DNA from: Halocafeteria seosinensis
Taxonomy: Eukaryota > Sar > Bigyra > Bicosoecida
Direction: 5' to 3'
DNA: 10,128 nt
NCBI GenBank assembly: GCA_001687465.1
Contig: LVLI01002254.1
Coordinates: 1 to 10,128 of the forward strand
The notes under the pieces were generated by a model, which did no database searches, was not told where the DNA came from, and saw only the letters and a program-made list of their open reading frames with translations. Positions 8,222 to 10,128 of the stretch are shown here, one piece after another. The position numbers were made by a program, and so were the translations under genes. Numbering within the stretch: position 1 is the first letter of the stretch; every line of letters starts with the position of its first letter.

Positions 8222-8881
8222 ATGTCCCATCTGTTAGATAATGAAATACCGGTGACCATGAACCAAGACGCCTGTGAGCAAGCATGGAACGGCAAACAGT
8301 GTATCTATGAGCAATACGATCCAGAGACAACCGACATCATGCCTCTGTGGTTGGTGGTCAATTGTACCAAGATTCCCAAGAAGGAAGCCGTCCATAACTT
8401 GCTCTTACGGATTTATAACCATGTGGAAATCCGGTGTGATCTCTTGGAAACCAAGCAATTGCTGTACATGAGCCGGTATAAGAGCAAGTTATGGTTCATG
8501 TTCCCCCATATCCACTTGAATTACAAAGACACAAAGAAATTAGCCTTGTCCCTTGAATTCTGCCTACAAAACAAAGTCTGTGACGAAGTGGAGAGTATCT
8601 CGTTTAAGGACACTCGCCCCCTGTTCGGCCATTGGATCTTTGATGAGAACGAAAAGCGGGTTCGCCGATGTCCATTGCCCTGTATTCGGTATTATCCGGT
8701 CTGGATTTCCCCCCAACCATTGAAAATCAGCCGAAGCAAACAATACGAAAAGCAATACTACTACCAAACCGAACGCTTGGGAGCCAAAGAGGAACGCCAA
8801 TTCAGGGCGTTCGCTTGCGTCAATCGCCTGATGACCCTGTACCATCGTGAGGAACGGGAACGTATCTCGTTGGTACGATAA
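8222..8881 (+). CDS. Unrecognised 219-residue viral protein
   Basis: I do not recognise this protein. It starts at ATG 8222 (M-S-H-L-L-D-N), next to the shared GATATAGAA motif, and ends at TAA 8879-8881. It is soluble-looking, with no membrane segment, and has nine or so cysteines. A central stretch reads L-W-F-M-F-P-H-I-H-L-N (residues 90-100), later R-P-L-F-G-H-W-I-F and C-I-R-Y-Y-P-V (to residue 160). The last 60 residues are strongly basic and Tyr/Arg-rich, suggesting nucleic-acid binding. The F-P-H-I-H step and the R-x-x-x-G-x-W region faintly recall the C-terminal half of archaeo-eukaryotic primases of large DNA viruses, but the catalytic acidic motif is not evident and I do not claim it. 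The gene is intact, unlike its neighbours, and converges on the helicase gene across a hairpin region. Confidence 0.7.
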   Translation: MSHLLDNEIPVTMNQDACEQAWNGKQCIYEQYDPETTDIMPLWLVVNCTKIPKKEAVHNLLLRIYNHVEIRCDLLETKQLLYMSRYKSKLWFMFPHIHLNYKDTKKLALSLEFCLQNKVCDEVESISFKDTRPLFGHWIFDENEKRVRRCPLPCIRYYPVWISPQPLKISRSKQYEKQYYYQTERLGAKEERQFRAFACVNRLMTLYHREERERISLVR

Positions 8882-8887
8882 ATAAGG

Positions 8888-8919
8888 CTATTATAATAAC
8901 AAAACCATTATTATAATAG
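8888..8919. terminator. Hairpin 1, after the 219-residue gene
   Basis: Perfect 12-base inverted repeat CTATTATAATAA / TTATTATAATAG around an 8-base loop (8900-8907), starting 6 bases after the TAA stop. Being symmetric, it forms in transcripts of either strand. It resembles the palindromic hairpins that set transcript 3' ends and polyadenylation in mimiviruses. Confidence 0.6.
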
Positions 8920-8995
8920 AAGGGGGGTCGTTATAATAATAAAAATCTGTTATAATAAGAGGGTTTTGTGAAGGTCATGGTCTTGTGAAGGTCGG
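8920..8995. other. Spacer between the hairpins, with short direct repeats
   Basis: No gene. Contains a direct repeat GTTATAATAA at 8930-8939 and 8949-8958, a six-G run, and an 11-base direct repeat TTGTGAAGGTC at 8966-8976 and 8983-8993 (period 17). Function unknown. Confidence 0.5.
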
Positions 8996-8996
8996 C

Positions 8997-9026
8997 TATT
9001 ATAATAACAATTCCATTATTATAATA
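8997..9026. terminator. Hairpin 2, after the helicase gene
   Basis: An 11-base inverted repeat around an 8-base loop (9008-9015), ending one base from the helicase stop (TGA, 9030-9028). Left arm and loop start are the same as in hairpin 1, so the two are copies placed one behind each convergent gene. Confidence 0.6.
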
Positions 9027-9027
9027 A

Positions 9028-10128
9028 TCAATCGTCATCCAGAAGGATAGGTACATCCGCTTCAAGGAATCCTCGCTGACTTAGCGTGTTTTTTATTTCC
9101 TGATAGTTGAATTTGAAACCACGTTCTTTTGTAGAACGATATATCTCAATGCCATCCACTTTCTTCAGATCTCGTGTGACTTTGCTTTTGCTCAGTGGAA
9201 GATTTTCCCCTCGGCGATATTGGTTCTTATACCATTCGGAAAGGTCATCAAAGAGTTCGTTATTACAAATGAAAATCTCTTCCTGTTGCTTATCCTCATA
9301 GGTGGGTAAAAAGTGATCCAATAAGAATTTATCAGTAATGGAGGCGTTGGCCAGTTTGTTGGCTTTATACGAATCTGTCACGGGGGCTTCTTTCTTAAAA
9401 TCACAGTCACGTAAGTCAATGGACGTCAGGTGATCATAAATCAGGCGTATGAAGAGCGGATCATCCAGCAAATCGGTCACCGGAGCAAAATAAGCGGGGT
9501 CATCGGCATGTTTCCTTGAGGTTTCAAAATCCACATACCGGCGATCCCCGTCTTCAATCTTGACCGGATTGTCGCTATTGGAACAGAACACAAACCGTCC
9601 GAAGAAATTCATTGGCTTCCGTATCCCACATTTGCGATTAATCCAAATCTTGTTGTATGTCGTGATTAACGATTTCAGTTGCCCTGACGCTTCATGTCCT
9701 TTCTTGTCGGTGATTTCATCTGCCACGATAAGCAACTTGTTTTCCAACGCCTCGTTGAATTCCCCCACGATATTCTCTATTTTTGATTGCGTGGTGACAT
9801 AACTGTCTCCTATGATCCGTCGCATAATTTCTTCAAACACCAAGTTCTTTCCCGTGCCTTGCCCACCATGGAAAATAAGAGCCTTCAGACATTCTTCCTT
9901 CTTGGAAGGGCGTTGTAGGCAATGGCTCAGCCATTTTCAACATAGCCCCGACATTCGTCCAATTTGGGGTCGTCGGTTTTTTCATCAAACCCCACCAAAT
10001 TGGCTAGAATATCTCGGAAGCGTTGTAATCCTTGATAGTATTTCTTTCGCTTGTCGTCACTCATAGTAAAACGGCGTTGTCCATTCCGCTCGGAACCCTT
10101 CAAAGGTATTGATGTCGTTTTCTTGTAC
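9028..10128 (-). CDS. D5-like superfamily 3 helicase (primase-helicase C-terminal part), partial, two frameshifts
   Basis: ATP-driven replicative helicase of the D5 type found in large DNA viruses, virophages, PLVs and phages. The gene enters from the right edge, so the N-terminal (primase) part is off-window. Walker A is G-G-Q-G-T-G-K (9867-9847). Walker B is L-L-I-V-A-D-E (Asp-Glu at 9720-9715). Sensor 1 is F-V-F-C-S-N-S, followed by D-G-D-R-R-Y-V-D-F with the arginine pair (9543-9538). The C-terminal 80 residues look like a winged-helix segment. The gene ends at TGA 9028-9030. Two frame changes interrupt it before Walker A: in the A-run 10068-10071 and the T-run 9934-9937 (plus strand), both one-base length changes. 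No internal start is credible, since TTG 9843 lies after Walker A. All ATPase motifs are intact, so a working gene with sequence errors is plausible. It converges on the 219-residue gene. Confidence 0.87.

Overview
This window looks like an endogenous or free polinton-like virus (PLV) or related small eukaryotic dsDNA virus, interrupted or flanked by a eukaryotic transposon remnant. Pointers are a D5-type SF3 helicase, a class-3 lipase, a very large modular attachment fibre, a fragment of protein-primed family B DNA polymerase, and a truncated Mutator-like (MULE) transposase. The last is typical of eukaryotic nuclear DNA. I see no bacterial operon signals, tRNA, rRNA or CRISPR. The host species cannot be named from the sequence.

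Layout, left to right. (1) 3-383, plus strand: an AT-rich polymerase B fragment carrying motif A and cut at both ends. (2) 361-1764, minus strand: a MULE transposase that loses its third catalytic residue at the junction with the polymerase piece and has an in-frame TAG. (3) 1935-7275, minus strand: one giant fibre gene of roughly 1,780 codons. It holds a beta-helix, a LamG domain, six or so 34-residue repeats and two more LamG domains, and it is broken by five frameshifts and two in-frame stops. (4) 7307-8168, minus strand: a class-3 lipase with an intact Ser-Asp-His triad and one frameshift behind it. (5) 8222-8881, plus strand: an unrecognised 219-residue protein. (6) 8882-9027: an AT-rich convergent intergenic region with two near-identical hairpins, one just after each stop codon. 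(7) 9028 to the right edge, minus strand: the C-terminal two thirds or so of a D5-like SF3 helicase, with two frameshifts.

How the parts fit. The helicase (and perhaps the polymerase) would replicate the viral genome, the fibre would bind the host surface, and the lipase may act on membranes at entry or exit. The three visible viral gene starts (fibre, lipase, 219-residue protein) all carry the same GATATAGAA motif 2-5 bases before the ATG. This suggests a shared promoter class and a single transcriptional programme. The hairpins after the two convergent genes resemble the hairpin-type transcript 3' ends described in mimiviruses.

Quality. Nearly every disruption in the viral genes is a one-base change in or beside a run of identical bases, so uncorrected homopolymer errors are as likely as true decay. 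The three in-frame TAA/TAG codons are not explained that way.
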